Source: Paracyclopina nana
Taxonomy: Eukaryota; Arthropoda; Copepoda; Cyclopoida; Cyclopettidae
Assembly (NCBI GenBank): GCA_019096065.1
Contig: JAGUCH010000002.1
Location: forward strand, 7,638,501 to 7,702,500
DNA: 64,000 nt
Reading direction: 5' to 3'
This document shows positions 1 to 13,220 of the stretch, in pieces. The position numbers and the translations under genes were made by a program. Positions within the stretch are counted from its first letter, which is position 1. Each line of letters starts with the position of its first letter. The notes under the pieces were generated by a model, which saw nothing but the letters and a program-made list of their open reading frames with translations, was not told the origin of the DNA and ran no database searches.

Positions 1-657
1 CATAAATGGAGGCCAAGGAGGCCTCCCCAGTGTTTGGAATCTCAAAGGCGTTGATGGTCAAAATGCCGGACAGCCTGAACACCTCATCCCTGTCCAAATT
101 GAGGCTTGTCCCAAAATTCGCCATGAGGATGTCAACCGCGTGTTCAGCGCATTCTTCCAGTTCAGCATCTGACCACGAGCTATCTGAGCTGGCTTGCAGC
201 TGGTTGATCTTGAACCACTCATCATCCACTCCTTGTCTGAGATGGAGGCATCGGAGAAGCATGACAATGTCAAACAAAGTAGGCAGATCGTCTAGAAGTT
301 TCATGGAGAGCTCGCGGCCTTTTTCCAACCCGATTGATTGGAAAGCGTGACATTCTGGTTGGTGATGAGATTTTGGACAGCCCTGGTGACAGAGAGGTAA
401 GCCACAGGCGTCACAGGCAAACGGATCATCATCATCCAAGGATTTGTAGCAGCCAAAGCAAACCAAAGCCGAGTCTCTGGTGAGCCCATGAACTGTGAAC
501 GATCCAAATGTGTTTTGGTGTGTGCATATAGCATTTCATGTGAGAGCTTACCTAAAGGTTTATCGTGCAAAATTAACTCGCCTTGCTCCAAAGCTTTTTT
601 AGCCACCAACACCCGACCTTTTTTCTCGTCCAATTCTATGGCAAAATTAACTTCCAT
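1..657 (-). CDS. SET and MYND domain protein (SMYD/SmydA-like), 5' part only
   Basis: Likely protein-lysine methyltransferase-like protein of the SMYD family, which is expanded in arthropods. Two exons are visible: 552-657 (start at 657) and 474 down to the window edge. The intron 475-551 begins GTAAGC. Exon 1 gives the start of the split SET domain (GRVLVAKKALEQGELI). After the splice comes a MYND zinc finger with the spacing CFGC, CDAC, LCHQGC and HHQPEC, then a helical insert and the second SET part ending in LSGILTINAFEI, the usual SMYD wording. The reading frame is still open at base 1, so the NHSC part and the C-terminal helices lie outside the window. An upstream in-frame ATG at 789 exists, but the start at 657 fits the family. 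Whether it is catalytically active cannot be judged from this part. Confidence 0.82.
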
Positions 658-1822
658 CACACTATGTATCTTTTTTAATGAGCCTGACTTTGTCAGCTGC
701 AGCGTATAGCAATTTAGTGCCGCTTCATCTTGGGCAACGTTCCAATAAATGATTCCGAAGGAAAAAGTGCTTATACACACGAAAAGCATTCCTCATAAGC
801 CACATTTGTAGATTCATGAAGAAGAGGATATTGAATAGATTGCTCACGCTTCTCGCAGCAATACATACTAATCACGTATTAAGCAGCCTTATTCAGAGAT
901 TTTTCTTTGCACTAGCTTTTGAATAAGGCAAATATTCAAGGCTATTTGAAATCGCAATTATGCTGGGTGTAGCTTAAAAGCGACTTAGTTCCTTTCTCGC
1001 TAAACGAAATTGGATAAAATTCCCCAAAGGAGAAATTCCTAACAGTTGTAGCGCTCGCTATGCCACACGAAGCAATTTTTGGCTTAATTTTATCGTTAAA
1101 AGGTTTCAATCTTTTTTTGTTTTCTTTTTTTTCTATACTTGTATGTCATATGATCTAGCTGCAATTATTTACATGATTTGTCTCAAAATGGTCAAATACA
1201 TTTCATGATCATGAAAAAGGCAAAATGAATTTTCAGGAACGGGGCGATTTTTACCAATCATGTATATGTAATCATGTATAAGCTTAAATATAAAAAAGCA
1301 ATTCAACAAAATATTTTCTTGATTTTCATATGGACCTCAATTTCACAGCTAAATCCCAGCCAATGCTAAGAGAAAGGCAATAGAAGCCAGAAAGTGTCCT
1401 TGCTTGACTCAGACTAACTGGAGCCCGATGAGTAAATTGCCTAGTTTTTTATTATTAAATTATTTGTTAATACATTGAGCCGGTTAGATTAAAATGAATT
1501 ATTTGATTTTCGGTGTTTTATTTTTTAAACAGCTGTAATCAAGATTACGTATAACATTATCGCATTATTTCGATACATATCAAAGTACGTATCTTGTGCA
1601 TGCAATTAACTAACGCAACTAAGAGCTAAAATAAAAAACTGGAATATCTGCTTTTATGCAATTGTCGCTAATTTTTCTACAGGAAGCAAATACTCGGAGA
1701 CAAACATTTATTTTTAGTTTTGGTAGCAAAAAGTCGGTAAGTGCATGGAAAACCTGATATTGTGTGCACTTCCTTGACTCACTTGTCGGCCATATCTCAA
1801 CAGGTATAGTCGCAGATTCAAA
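658..1822. other. Head-to-head intergenic gap
   Basis: AT-rich spacer between the SMYD gene (-) and the CD36-family gene (+). No convincing ORF, RNA gene or repeat was seen. It must hold both promoters, but no clear TATA or other core element could be assigned. Confidence 0.5.
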
Positions 1823-3460
1823 ATGTCGTTGAGGGAATTTTTTCCCCTTTTTGTCTTCATCTGTGGAGTTTTCACCAAAGATCTAGTAAGTTTCATTAAT
1901 TCGCACAGCAATGAGGCGAATTTCAGACCTTTATTGCAGAATCTTGACTTGGAAAATGAGTACATCACAGCAAAATGGATTGACCCTCCCGTCAATCCAA
2001 AGTTGAAGGTTTACATTTTCAATTTTACAAACACTAAAGACTTTTTGGCGGGTGCCAAGCCTATTTTGCAAGAATTGGGCCCTTATGTATTCCAGTAAGT
2101 GATCTGTATGATGGAGCAAAAATCCTTTGATGCATGCTCATATATTTCAGGGAGGATTGGGAAAAGTCTGATATCACCTGGAAAAACGATGACGAGAGCA
2201 TCGAGTACAATCAACTGAGGTATTTCAAATTTCTCCCAGATGAATCCAACGGCCAACTGAGGGACCAAGTGACAGTGCCAAATATTCCAATGATAGTATA
2301 ACAAAAGGCTATCCTTACTTTTTTTCCAAAATACTAATCGGAATCATGCTTTTTAGACAGCCCTCAATGCCATGAGTGATGGAAACCCGGTGCTCAAACG
2401 GGCCATAGGGAATATTTTGGCTGTTTTACAGCAGGAAAAGTTTGTCACTCAGCCAGTGAGGAAGCTCTTATTTGGCTACTCAAATCCCCTGATCAAGTTG
2501 GGCACGGACATATTACCACCCGAAAAGAGGTGGCCCCATGATACTTTTGGACTCTTTGTTGGTGTAAGCTAACTAACATCTATGTTTTTAAATCCAGTAG
2601 TAGCAACCATTTTGTGTGCAGAAAAATGCTTCATCTGATGGTATTTTGGAAGCCTTGACGGGACTAAGAAATAGAGCAGATGTTGGAAGATTTGTTGCAT
2701 TCAACAAAAAAACCTCTTTGGATTGGTGGTCAGGAGATAAATGCAATGAGCTCAAGTACGAAGAGCGTTCTAGAATGTCGTTTAGCAGCTAGTGTGCCTA
2801 AATTATGCCTCTTAAATTTCAGAGGGACTGATGGATTCATTTTCCCACCAAACTTGACAAAGACGGATCAAATATTCGTCTTCAACAGAGATTTATGCAG
2901 ATCTTTGCCATTAGAGTTTGATAAGGAAATCGAGGATCCAAATGGTATACCTGGGTATCGCTTCGTGCCACCTGCAAATGTTTTCGGAACTCCGGAAGAG
3001 AATCCAGACAATGCATGCTTTTGCAACAATCCTGATGGGGCTTGCGACACTCCTTCCGGAGTCTTCAATATAAGTATTTGCCAATTTGGCTCTCCAACCT
3101 ACCTTTCTTGGCCCCACTTTTTCCAAGCTGACCCGAAGCTTCTGGAAGCTGTGGAAGGCCTCAGTCCCGACAAGGAAAAGCACCAGCTCTACATTGACGT
3201 TCAACCGGTAATCCTCTCAAGTGTTCCATTATTTTCTATGTAAGGCAAAATATTCATAATTTTCCTATTTCTATTAGGGGCTTGGCAATGGTTTGGGGGG
3301 AAGAGTAAGGTCTCAAATCAACATTCAAATGAAGAAAATAGATGACGTTGAGTATGCCGAGGGCCTAAGAGACATTTTGCTACCCATAGTGTGGTTTTCA
3401 GATGATCTGGAGAAAATCACAGATTCTGATATGATAGCAAAAATCAAAGCTCATCTTTAA
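1823..3460 (+). CDS. CD36/SCARB-family protein lacking the C-terminal transmembrane helix
   Basis: Scavenger receptor class B family protein; relatives bind and move lipids at membranes. Six exons: 1823-2094, 2151-2295, 2357-2563, 2622-2755, 2823-3207, 3278-3460. Family signatures appear in order: an N-terminal hydrophobic stretch (FFPLFVFICGVF), WIDPPVNPKLKVYIFNFTN, KPILQELGPYVF, TGLRNRADVGRF, KGTDGFIFPP, the cysteine cluster ACFCNNPDGAC followed by FNISIC, and SWPHFFQADPKLLE before the final beta strands. The coding sequence stops right after MIAKIKAHL. A normal member continues with a second membrane helix and a short cytosolic tail. No donor site precedes the stop, and AATAAA follows 21 bases later, so the short end looks real. 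The product is either anchored only by its N-terminus or, if that segment is cleaved as a signal peptide, secreted. Confidence 0.88.
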
Positions 3461-3481
3461 TGCTTGTGTCCAATGCTCATG

Positions 3482-3487
3482 AATAAA
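3482..3487 (+). terminator. AATAAA polyadenylation signal of the CD36-family gene
   Basis: Canonical AATAAA 21 bases after the TAA at 3458-3460. It supports the short 3' end of the CD36-family gene. Confidence 0.7.
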
Positions 3488-3644
3488 TTATGACTCAACT
3501 CCATAGTGACTTTGTTTGTTGTCTTCAAATACCTGTTTCTTTAACACGAAGGCCCTTGCCCTTAAAGGGAACAACACAGGTTTGAGCCATCTGCCTTTAG
3601 TTGCTATTGCTTTGTCCTCAAGGGAAGACTTGCGAATTAACAAT

Positions 3645-4214
3645 ATGGGAGAGATGAAACTTTTTGTGCTTTTGTCTCTGTTCAGCCTTGCTCATGCAGG
3701 ATCCAATGGAGCCTATCCAGGGGCTTGTAGGATCAACAGAGCCGAGCCTGACTTGTCAATCAACATGATTCCCAGTCATCCAAGAGAGGATGTAGCCTTG
3801 GAGAGAACAAATCCTGAATCAACCATGGAAATCAACAAGGAAGAAGATACTTTGAACATCACAATTTCCTCAGAGAACAAGCCTTTCATCGGTATCAACC
3901 AATTAGGCCTCTAAAGCAGATACGCGCATAATTAATGGTTTTCTTCAGGTTTCCTGATTGTGGTTCAGGATGGAAATGAGAAGAAGGGAGGCAAAGTGAG
4001 AGGGAAGTTTTTGCCCTTCGGATTTGATCAGAAAGGGCTGAGGTGTGATGGGGATGATACAGGCCTCACTCACAGCCATAATGGCGAAAAGACGAGCGTT
4101 ACTGGCATTTGGCAAATCCCGGAAGATATTGGCCAAAATTCGGTTGTTGTGAGAGCGACAGTCCTTTATGAGAAGTTTGCTGGAGATCATCTGAGAGAAA
4201 AATTTGAGCTCTAG
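3645..4214 (+). CDS. Secreted reeler-domain defence protein (insect Dfp/Hdd11-like)
   Basis: Small secreted single-domain reeler protein of the arthropod defence-protein family, usually a haemolymph protein induced by microbes (family knowledge). Two exons: 3645-3891 and 3949-4214. MKLFVLLSLFSLAHA is a clear signal peptide. The mature part carries family hallmarks: GAYPGAC near the N-terminus, FIGFLIVVQD across the splice, RGKFLPFG, LRCDGDDTGLTHS, the W of GIWQIP, and VVVRATVLYEKF. About 170 residues is normal for the family. Start: the ATG at 3645 is followed by a second one at 3654; both keep the signal peptide. It lies 180 bases after the CD36-family gene on the same strand with its own leader, so it is taken as an independent gene. 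Confidence 0.87.
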
Positions 4215-4357
4215 TGTGCTGCATTACATTCGACAACTAAACATGACTGTAAAATACAAGAAAAAATAACGACGTAGCCTGCCTGAATATTACGCAGTGC
4301 ATGATAAAAATATTAGCAAACTGCCTCAAATCTTGCAGTCTTCCATTGCACTGTGAT

Positions 4358-4890
4358 ATTTGACTTCGGTAGGGTACTGACCCAAGCTCTATACACCACC
4401 GAAAATTACATTTATAATTAGTATATTTTCTAAAAGCATTTGTCCCGGGGGTTTGTTTGGTTGTGATTTTAAAATCCTGGCCTATCCCTGCCCATTACAT
4501 AAAATTCTCAAAATTTTTAGTGACTACATTTTCATTTTTCTGGGATAATTTATAACAATAGCCCCATCCAAAAATAAGATATTTTATTATTTTAATTCAT
4601 AAGCAAGTCTCAAAAATGTTTAAAAAGGTGAGATAATTTGCATCAAACATGAATGAAAATTTGGTTTTATTTGACCAATGCTCTTTTCATCCTAGCGATA
4701 TTTTATTATGAAGTCACAAAAGTTAGATTATCTAATTAAAGTGGGGGTCACTGATTTTGCCTAAAGGGATAGGCCAAGATTTTAATTTTACCACCAAATC
4801 AACCCTAAGGATATATACTCTTTCTGTATTATACTATTAGGTGGGTGTTGAAAACAGTTTGGGTTGGGGCATACGTATAACAAGTCAATA
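4358..4890. repeat. Terminal-inverted-repeat element, copy A
   Basis: Non-coding element of about 530 bases. The left end (4360-4490) and the reverse complement of the right end (4765-4890) match through TTGACTT, CCCAA, CACC, a conserved ATCCTGGCCTATC-like block and TTTGGT. The same ends recur at 36.7/38.3 kb and 43.2/43.5 kb. No ORF inside, so it is probably a non-autonomous DNA transposon. Confidence 0.7.
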
Positions 4891-4963
4891 TGAAGTTAAT
4901 GCAACTGACAGTGACCAACCATGACGGATGAGGAAAGTTGTCGTTGGTGTAGTAACCGCATTG

Positions 4964-5010
4964 TTAAAATCCGCTCAGCAAAAATCCGTTAATTGAAAAT
5001 TCGATTACTA
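4964..5010. repeat. Short dispersed repeat shared with about 24.33 kb
   Basis: The string GTTAAAATCCGCTCAGCAAA and the following bases up to GTTAATTG recur with few changes at about 24327-24372. The context in both places is non-coding and AT-rich. Nature unknown; probably a fragment of a repeat family. Confidence 0.55.
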
Positions 5011-5249
5011 AAAATTCTCTCGCTGTCAGGTTTACGCAAATAAGAAAAAATGACAAAAACAGAGGGAAAAATATTTGCACTTACTATTTTCTAACTCTGC
5101 TTGATGAGAGCAAACAAACTGGCGTCATCTAGTTTGCTACCTTATTATGCAAAGCTTCATTTTAAAAGTGCGCAACTAAATAAGAAGGCAAACAAGATTG
5201 CAGCATTTAAATGGCTTGCACTCGTTCTGGTGCATTCGGTGCTATCAAA

Positions 5250-6642
5250 ATGAGCTTGATGGTGTGGTTCATATTGGCTATTTCTGTTTTCTGTAGTTGC
5301 AGTCAGGCAATGGAAAATCCTTACACTCTTGGTTCTTATCCTGTTAAGGAACACACTTTTAATAGCATTTTCAACAATGCGTTGGATCACAACGTAAAAG
5401 TGATTGCACCAGACAAACCAGGAACTTACCCAGTGATTTATTTCATCACGGGCGTCGCAGGTGCTTACTTTCAAAACATTTGCCAACAAATCAATGATTT
5501 TATATGTCAAAATTCGATCTTTCAGGCCTCATACCACCAGTCTTTTACTCAATTGCGCTCACCCAAATTGCAAGCCATGGTTTCATAGTTATATCCCCAT
5601 TTTCCTACATTGGCTCTCCCACAGCACAGTATAATGCTCAATGGCTCATAGAAATTGACATATGGGCCCAAAAAAGTCTTGGAAGCTACCTAGAAAAAGA
5701 AGGATTTCAGCTTTCCAGCATTGATTTTGCGAGCACATTCATGGTTGGCCATTCTTCTGGCAACCATGTGATAATCAACTACTTGAAAAGTGGATGCTAC
5801 AATGTGAAAGGAACAGTGTTATTGTCTCCAGTTGACGGAGTGGATCCATTTGGTTTCATAGATGATTACTGCATTACGCCAGGCGAAAAGCTTTCATTTG
5901 AGACACCTACACTCGTACTTTCAGTGGGCCTTGACAATGTTCCAGGTTTGCTCGGATTTATTTTTATCTGATTATCTAACTACCTATATTTTATAAACAA
6001 TAAGTATATTTAGTAAAGTTTAACTTGATGAAATACTGAATATTCGCACAGGATCTCATTGATGAGAACTTTATTAATGCCCGCATTTATTTAATCATGC
6101 AAAACACTTTACCTTTAGGTATAGAAAGATTAAAAATAATTTTTAGGCGTATCATCAGTTGGTGACCTCTTTCCACCATGTGCGCCAGACAATCTTAGCA
6201 ACCTTCGCTTTTGGAATGCCTTAAATGGTCCAGCTTGGCTCAATAACGCCACACTTTTCGGTCACACAGATATTTTGGACCCTGGTATTGCATCAAATGT
6301 TGCTGGGGTAATTTTAAAAAGCCAATTATTTCAAAAACTATGTATACCTACAGATACACAATTGAATGAGATTTCTTTAGTTTTTGCACGTGTGTGCCCA
6401 TAATGACAATGGGATTGACGATGTGCTCATTAGCTTTACTGCTGGCCAAATTGTGTCGCTATTCTCAGGTTAGTTGATCCGGACAGGAACAAAGTGCTAT
6501 TAGTAATTATTACTTTACAGGTCTACAAGGTGATTGCGAGTCATTGAAATTTCTAGAGGACACAACATTGATGCCAACAACCGTAGAAGTTCGATCTCAA
6601 GGAGAAGTCAAGTGCCCCATGGGATATTGCTCACTTATTTAA
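5250..6642 (+). CDS. Secreted chlorophyllase-like alpha/beta hydrolase, copy 1
   Basis: Serine hydrolase resembling plant chlorophyllase, which cleaves the phytol ester of chlorophyll (family knowledge; the substrate here is inferred). Five exons: 5250-5460, 5526-5945, 6147-6307, 6381-6468, 6521-6642. The signal peptide ends in FCSCSQA. Then come the oxyanion-side segment YPVIYFITGVAG, ASHGFIVISPFSYIG, the nucleophile elbow GHSSGN, the acid region LSPVDGVDPFG (plant enzymes have a similar DPVDG), and the His segment LFGHTDILD (plant GHMDMLD-like). The Ser-Asp-His triad therefore looks complete. A second gene with the same exon pattern lies at 30.8-32.2 kb on the other strand. An upstream in-frame ATG at 5211 would add 13 residues; copy 2 has the same ambiguity. 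Confidence 0.82.
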
Positions 6643-6787
6643 TAAAAAATCCATTCCATACAGCATATTGATAAGTAGCGGTTATATGAAAGTAGAATCC
6701 CTCGCACGATCATGTACCGAAATTTAGGAGTCAAGATGATAATTAAGAACTCACACTTTATTGTGATATAATCTTTACAGCAATCAT

Positions 6788-7667
<880 letters not shown>

Positions 7668-8090
7668 ATTTGTTCAGATTTTCTGATGCCTGTTTTTGTC
7701 GCATAAAATGTTTCACTTGTCAACTTTTCTCAGTTTTCTGTTGTTTGCCAACATTTCATTAAGAAAAATGAAAGGTTCATATAAATGCATACAACAACTC
7801 ACAATTTTACAGAACTAATTGAGCATTTAATTCAAATTTTGTTTTCTTTGCTTAATTTTGGGAGCAAATAATTCGGCGAAATCTTAAGTTTAAATTGATG
7901 GTACATTTATTTTACTTCTCTATTTATTTCGAAAAAAGATAGCGCGCTACGTGGCTATTGGTGCACATACCACAAACGTATCTTTTTTTTATATCGGTTC
8001 TCCTCGTTTGGCATCAAAATTTGTTTAGCAGGCTTCCAAGAAGGTGAAATAGAGAAAAAGCCGACTGAAACTTGCAGCAAAAAGAGGAAA
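7668..8090. promoter_or_regulatory. Bidirectional promoter gap TEX261 / HDAC3
   Basis: A 423-base AT-rich spacer between two divergent start codons. It must hold both promoters. No specific factor site was identified with confidence. A TTGCAG acceptor-like string lies about 15 bases before the HDAC3 ATG. Confidence 0.5.
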
Positions 8091-9791
<1,701 letters not shown>

Positions 9792-9874
9792 TATGAACTC
9801 AAGGTGGTCTTGCAAAAAGTTAGCTACAGACCCCCTTTTGAATGAATGTTGACAATACATAATTGCTCTAAATG

Positions 9875-11562
9875 TTACTCGATTTCCTCTATCTTGGGCA
9901 ACATATCTTCCTCATCAGACTGCTGATCGTTCTTCATCGCCCTCAATTTGATCACCTCTGCCTTGGGGGTGGCCTCGGCTATTTCATTGTCGTCTGGCAG
10001 GTCATCTACGTTGGCAATACCTTGAGGATCCGGAATGTTCAGCTCCTCACTTTCGGGAATTTCAACTTTTTTCCCAGAGTTCTCCTCATATCGGTCAAGG
10101 ATCCGCTTGATGGCGGCGTCAGATGCCTTTTTGACGTGACGGTAATGCCTTAACCACACAACCCTGTACCATTCAGGAGAGTCGGCCAGATTTATTGAGT
10201 AGTTCACCAAAATCTCCTCACCCTCAGAGATATCTCTGATGGCTCGTAAACCCCTGATGAGACCAAAGCGAGGGTGTTCAACCAAGATCCATTCGACATT
10301 CGGTTCAAAGGAATGGTTGACTTTATGTCCTAGTGTAGCACTGTATACTTCGATACTTTCGTGCCCCTTGATCAGATCTAAGTCTACTTCTGCATTCAGC
10401 CTCACTCGATAGTCCGAATGACCGAACCGTTGCTCAAGCAATAAGGACTTGGTGTTAAGCCTGATACCATTGTAAAAAGCCACAAGGGAGAGCCGAGGTA
10501 GTTTTTCAATAGCAAAAAGACCATCTCCCCCTTGAGGTAGGGTAGATGACTTGACAGCTACCCTCTGAGTCTCCCAAGGCTCCTTCATTAATGGATTTTT
10601 CGCCATTATCTTCCTAGCGGGCTCTTCAAATTCGTACACTTGCCCTTGAGGCTTGGAAAATATCGGAATGCAAATTCCACGCTCGAACTTGCTGCCAATC
10701 AATTGGCATATTTGAGCCTTGACAATCAAGCCATTCTTGAACTGGCCTCTAAGAGCGGTTTTAAAGTCCGGATATATAAACGCCAAGTCTTTGCCAGTAA
10801 ATGATCCATCTTGGGGATCGACGAAACCGCAAAGAAAGCCGCCGCCGAAAAGGCCTCTCCAGCAAAAGCCTCGAGGGATTCCCTTGTAAAATCGTCCGAA
10901 AAATCTCAATGAAGGGTGCTTAGCCATCATGTATTCCTTGACACCGAATTCTCGCTGAAATCCATGCGGAACCCCGTGATGATAATAACCCTCTATCCAT
11001 CCTCCTTCGTCGGTCTGAAAATGTGCCAATGCAATTTCAAAATGAAAAGCTCTATGAGAACAAGTACCTCCACGCGCATTTCTCCTTCCATTAGTCCATC
11101 TTGCCACTTGCCCTCGATTGAAAGGCCACATCTATCAGCCAAGGTTAATTTACCCTCTCTATCCAAAACACCATTCGAGAAAACTCCCTTAAAGACAGTT
11201 TTATTGTCATAGGCAAGCATACCCTCTCCGTTGGGGAAACCTTCAGCATTGCGCATGCCTCCATACCAGCATGGCTTGATACCATCAGTCACCTTTTGCT
11301 TATCCTTATTAACCTTGATAGAGGCTCTTCCCTCAGGAGTCTTCAAGAAGGCTATTGTGGTGTTCAAGTACTCAATATTCTGCAAATATTCAGCCGAGCC
11401 TTTGCACTGCTCATGCTGGAGCTCTATACTTTCAAAGTATTGGGCAAAGTCGCGTTGGATTTCATCAACAATGATATCATTGTCATCACTGATCCGTTCA
11501 AAAAGCCAGTCCTTTAGTTCTTGAATCGAGCCGTCTTCATTAGAATTGCCATTGATATCCAT
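9875..11562 (-). CDS. SETD7: SETD7-like histone-lysine N-methyltransferase (MORN repeats + SET)
   Basis: Monomethyltransferase family acting on H3K4 and many non-histone lysines. Two exons, 11068-11562 and 9875-11014, joined over a 53-base intron with GTACTT...TTTCAG; the join restores one frame (MRVE / TDEGGWIEGYY). The order is an acidic helical N-terminal extension (about residues 1-90) absent from vertebrate SETD7, MORN-type repeats (WYGGMRNAEGFPNGEG, FKGVFSNG, IEGKWQDGLMEGE, IEGYYHHGVPHG), then SET: GDGLFAIE, VAFYNGIRL, LGHKVNHSFEPN (the NHS core), and EEILVNYSINLADSPEWYR. A further tail of about 75 residues is acidic and also absent from the human protein. Total about 545 residues against 366 in human, so it is a long variant. 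Confidence 0.87.
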
Positions 11563-11686
11563 TTCTACTGATGCACATGTGCATTAAGCCGATTGGAGAG
11601 CAGCCAACTTTTAACCTACTTTCTATTTTTAACGGCAATCTATATTGTTACAAGAGAAAGTAATAGTCGTTGACTTTAAAAATAAC

Positions 11687-12534
11687 TTAGGTGGCATCTC
11701 TTTTTCTTGCTGATTCAGCTTCCACTCTGACATTCATAGCTGCCACGAAGTTGCTCAGAGCAGTGTTCGCTCTCATTGATTCGATGTTTTCTGTAGAATC
11801 AATGCAAGAGAGGGTATGACGCGTCACAATCTCAAATTCAGTTATTAAAGACCTCAAAACGCCCTCGGTAGCACCTCTTTCGAATAAGCTAGAAATGAGA
11901 CTATGGTTCCTCAATCATGCCATCATAATTGAATTTCTCACTAAGTCAATCCTCTGTCAAGCTCAAGATCTTCAAGGACTTCTAGAAAGTCTTTCGATCC
12001 ACAATCTTTGGTGTCGTCAGGCAGTCCCAGCAAAAGAGGATAGCCGAAACCGATCCCGTAGCTCGCAATAAATCCCCACTTGTACCAGACAGTCATTTCT
12101 AGATTCCCAAATGAGCGATTGTTGGCTATGTAGTCAGAGGCAATATCGTACCAAGAACCAACGACAATCGACCAACCCTGCGCAAAAGTTCTACTTCAGG
12201 AAATTGGTAATCCCAATGCAAAAAATAAATAATAATATGAAGTAAAGGAAACTTACTTGGGATAACCTTTTAGAAATTACAAATTTGGACCCTTTTTCAG
12301 AAACGTGAACAGCCTCATCCAGCAATTCGGGGATCTTTTGAATGGAATACTTAATAACTTGATCCATATGCGAAATGGGATCTAGACGTTTTTCTGAAAG
12401 CAAACGAATGTGCTTGTTGCAGACACATGACTTTTTTTGCAAATGAGTATACCAGGGTCAGCGTAAGCAACCGAAAGGAACATTGTAAAAATGAAGGCAA
12501 GCTTGACTGATTTTAAGTACTTTTCCTTGAACAT
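11687..12534 (-). CDS. Unrecognised secreted protein
   Basis: I do not recognise this family. Four exons assembled by splice signals and phase: 12453-12534, 12257-12393, 11942-12177, 11687-11888, with introns of 53-79 bases. The signal peptide is LKSVKLAFIFTMFLSVAYA. The mature part of about 190 residues has a helical N-terminal half, an aromatic and Gly-rich middle (GWSIVVGSWYDIASDYIA, GFIASYGIGFGYPLLLG), few cysteines, and a helical C-terminus ending ARKRDAT. The middle segment is hydrophobic enough to be membrane-associated. The last splice is phase-matched (TA/C gives Tyr) and avoids an in-frame TAG at the donor. An upstream ATG at 12591 would add 19 residues before the signal peptide. 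Confidence 0.6.
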
Positions 12535-13220
12535 ACTTGCAAAGTTGCTGAATTTTGACAGCAACACTAACCATGAGCTGAGAGCTCTCATATTGGGCGG
12601 ACATTTTTGTGCAAGAATGGTATATTGTTTTTATGGTGATTGGTCGTTTTTATGTGAGTGAAACAACTGAAAGCTTCCCAGTCTAAAGCTGTAAGTAGAC
12701 GTTTTGAAGGTTTTTTTTGCTTACAATTGTTCCCAATTGAGGTTCGGCATTTGACTGTCCTAATAGCATAAAAATTGCCGCATAACTTAAATGTAAAACG
12801 CCCTAAAGATGCCGGCTCGAGTTTCATAAAACCTGGCACAGCTTATTTTTGGTAAAAGTCAGTAGCCATTAAACTTTCCATTACATTATGTTACCACGCA
12901 GCAAGCCTATTCAAAACGAGGCTTCCTAGCATTTTGACAATTGAGAGTTGGCAAGACATGCTCTGCTAGAAAAGAAACCATAATGCATTTTTATCAACAT
13001 GAAACAGTGTTGTCAGAATGCTAATGTAGGTCAAAAAAAGTCATTTGGCTATTTTGCAACTATTCTGGCACTATGACACTGAGAAAGCATCAGTGACACT
13101 TCTAAATTTGCCAAGGCGCATTTCAGAGTTAGCGTCCACGAAAATCCAGTTTGACTGCTTTTTGTGTAAGATCAATTTGTGAGCCACTCACTTCTCCCTC
13201 TTCTCTGCGACTGTTGACAG
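12535..13220. other. Divergent intergenic gap
   Basis: AT-rich spacer between the unrecognised secreted gene (-) and ALDH6A1 (+). No coding or repeat signal was seen. A pyrimidine-rich stretch ending GACAG directly abuts the ALDH6A1 ATG. Confidence 0.5.

Noticed and set aside
5250-6642. Bacterial or algal contamination as source of the chlorophyllase-like gene
   Set aside because: It has four typical host introns, an animal-type signal peptide and a host-encoded paralogue within the same window.
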